A DNA stretch of 7,392 nucleotides from an uncultured Saprospiraceae bacterium. Lineage in GTDB: Bacteria > Bacteroidota > Bacteroidia > Chitinophagales > Saprospiraceae. This document shows positions 6,742-7,392 of the stretch, in pieces (the first letter of the stretch is position 1; each line of letters opens with the position of its first letter). The position numbers and the translations under genes were made by a program. The notes beneath the pieces were generated by a model, which worked only from the letters and a program-made list of their open reading frames with translations, was not told where the DNA came from and did no database searches. The stretch lies in contig CAKZUM010000332.1 of NCBI GenBank assembly GCA_937921525.1, forward strand, positions 1 through 7,392, written 5' to 3'.

Positions 6742-6960
6742 AAAATTGGAAACGAGTTGAATTTTTATTTACAATAATTGTTGTGTTAAAAAAGTCTCTT
6801 ATAGGCTTATTTTCAGACTCATACCACTTAACAGATTAATTATAGATTAATTTGTAATGTGACTAATAATAAACAATTATGCTTGAAATCGGTTATTCAT
6901 GTAATCATTTTGAGTTGAAACTCGTTTTAATGAATAGAAACACTACTTTCTCGTAGGACA
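6742..6960. other. Gene-free stretch after dcd with small repeats and a nested hairpin
   Basis: No reading frame here looks coding. AGATTAATT is repeated at 6833-6841 and 6844-6852, an 11-bp period, about one helical turn, as in some operators. ACAATAATTGT (6771-6781) is a short palindrome. At 6894-6936 TATTCAT (6894-6900) pairs with ATGAATA (6930-6936), enclosing GAGTT/AACTC (6912-6916 with 6919-6923); the 2-nt inner loop means the innermost pair must open. AAACGAGTT (6750-6758) is the exact reverse complement of AACTCGTTT (6919-6927), an alternative long-range pairing. No terminator lies right behind dcd. Confidence 0.45.
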
Positions 6961-7001
6961 GTGGGTGGCGGCAGAAGGGAAGTTGCTGCCCACATTTTTT
7001 T
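6961..7001 (+). terminator. GC-rich intrinsic terminator 220 bp downstream of dcd
   Basis: GTGGG (6961-6965) pairs with CCCAC (6989-6993). After a 3-nt TGG bulge, CGGCA (6969-6973) pairs with TGCTG (6984-6988) with one G-U pair, around a 10-nt loop. One A then seven Ts follow (6995-7001). It stands out as GC-rich in an AT-rich region. It ends either a long dcd 3' UTR or a separate small RNA starting after dcd. Confidence 0.75.
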
Positions 7002-7392
7002 CCTATATCCTACCAATGTTCCTTGTAATCTTTTCAATGAGTAAATCAAAAAATGCGTAAATAGGAAAATAGGATGTACTTCTTTAATACAAAACTCCTT
7101 TTCAATTACGGGATTCTACATCTACTCATTTTTTCCTTCATTTATTTACCCATCGAGTACTTACTATTCCATTTTCCAAATTATTGATACCGTTATTACT
7201 TATCTATTTTTTTTTTCCTAATTTTACGTTTTCTCAATCCTGAAAACCATACAGGTTTTAGAAGCGGACCAGCCCAATATGATTTAGGTGGGCGGATAAC
7301 AGAAACGTATTCCAATAGAAGCAACGAGATTTCGTTTATTTTAGAGTGAAATACGTCTCTACGCTCGCTTCTCTACTCTCTGTTCTATTATT
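7002..7392. other. Gene-free tail of the window
   Basis: I see no supportable gene in these 391 bp. There is a T10 run at 7207-7216, a short hairpin AAAACC/GGTTTT (7243-7248 with 7254-7259, 5-nt loop), and a GCCCA/TGGGC pair around 7273-7294. From about 7188 to 7372 both strands are open for about 54-55 codons without any ATG, which suggests a repeat or decayed sequence rather than a gene. The reverse strand near 7352-7363 reads GTAGAGACGTA, possibly one arm of a dispersed palindrome, but no second arm is present. Confidence 0.4.

Noticed and set aside
6914..6941. A stretch that looks like a single CRISPR repeat (GTTGAAACTCG at one end, GAATAGAAAC at the other)
   Set aside because: There is one copy only, with no spacer array and no cas genes. 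The resemblance is limited to the common GAAAC-type ending.
6961..7001. Superficial likeness of GGCAGAAGGGAAG to the GGAAG loop region of bacterial SRP RNA
   Set aside because: The conserved symmetric and asymmetric internal loops of SRP RNA are not present; the hairpin plus T7 reads as a terminator.

Overview
The window looks like an AT-rich chromosomal segment from a Bacteroidota genome, probably from the Saprospiria side of the phylum. Three observations support this: a PUR/DUF3276-type protein, a very large type IX secretion (T9SS) cargo with a C-terminal sorting domain, and a Bacteroidota-style dCTP deaminase. Neither in-window start codon has a Shine-Dalgarno sequence upstream, only A/T-rich sequence, which also fits. 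The phylum call is strong; the class-level call is inference from the cargo's domain style.

Layout, all genes on the + strand: (1) 2-205, the 3' end of a PUR-family nucleic-acid-binding protein gene; (2) 206-514, a 309-bp non-coding gap with a terminator-like hairpin and two more hairpins; (3) 515-5509, a 1664-residue secreted multidomain protein: signal peptide, CUB-like domain, a long cysteine-rich series of HYR/Ig-like modules, a carboxypeptidase-regulatory-like fold, a dockerin-like pair, a cohesin-like domain and a T9SS type A sorting tail; (4) 5510-6204, a 695-bp gap with two intrinsic terminators, a possible small structured RNA between them, another hairpin and a 228-bp fold-back inverted repeat ending 16 bp before the next gene; (5) 6205-6741, dcd (dCTP deaminase); (6) 6742-7392, a gene-free tail with a nested hairpin and a good GC-rich intrinsic terminator.

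The three genes do not form an evident pathway. Each is separated by at least 300 bp of structured non-coding DNA, so they are probably separate transcription units: a nucleic-acid-binding housekeeping protein, a surface or secreted protein, and a pyrimidine nucleotide enzyme. The most unusual parts are the long inverted repeat abutting dcd, which resembles a MITE or fold-back element and may carry the dcd promoter, and the domain organisation of the giant cargo protein. I found no tRNA, rRNA, CRISPR array, transposase or defence system, and no clear sign of a wholly new biological system.
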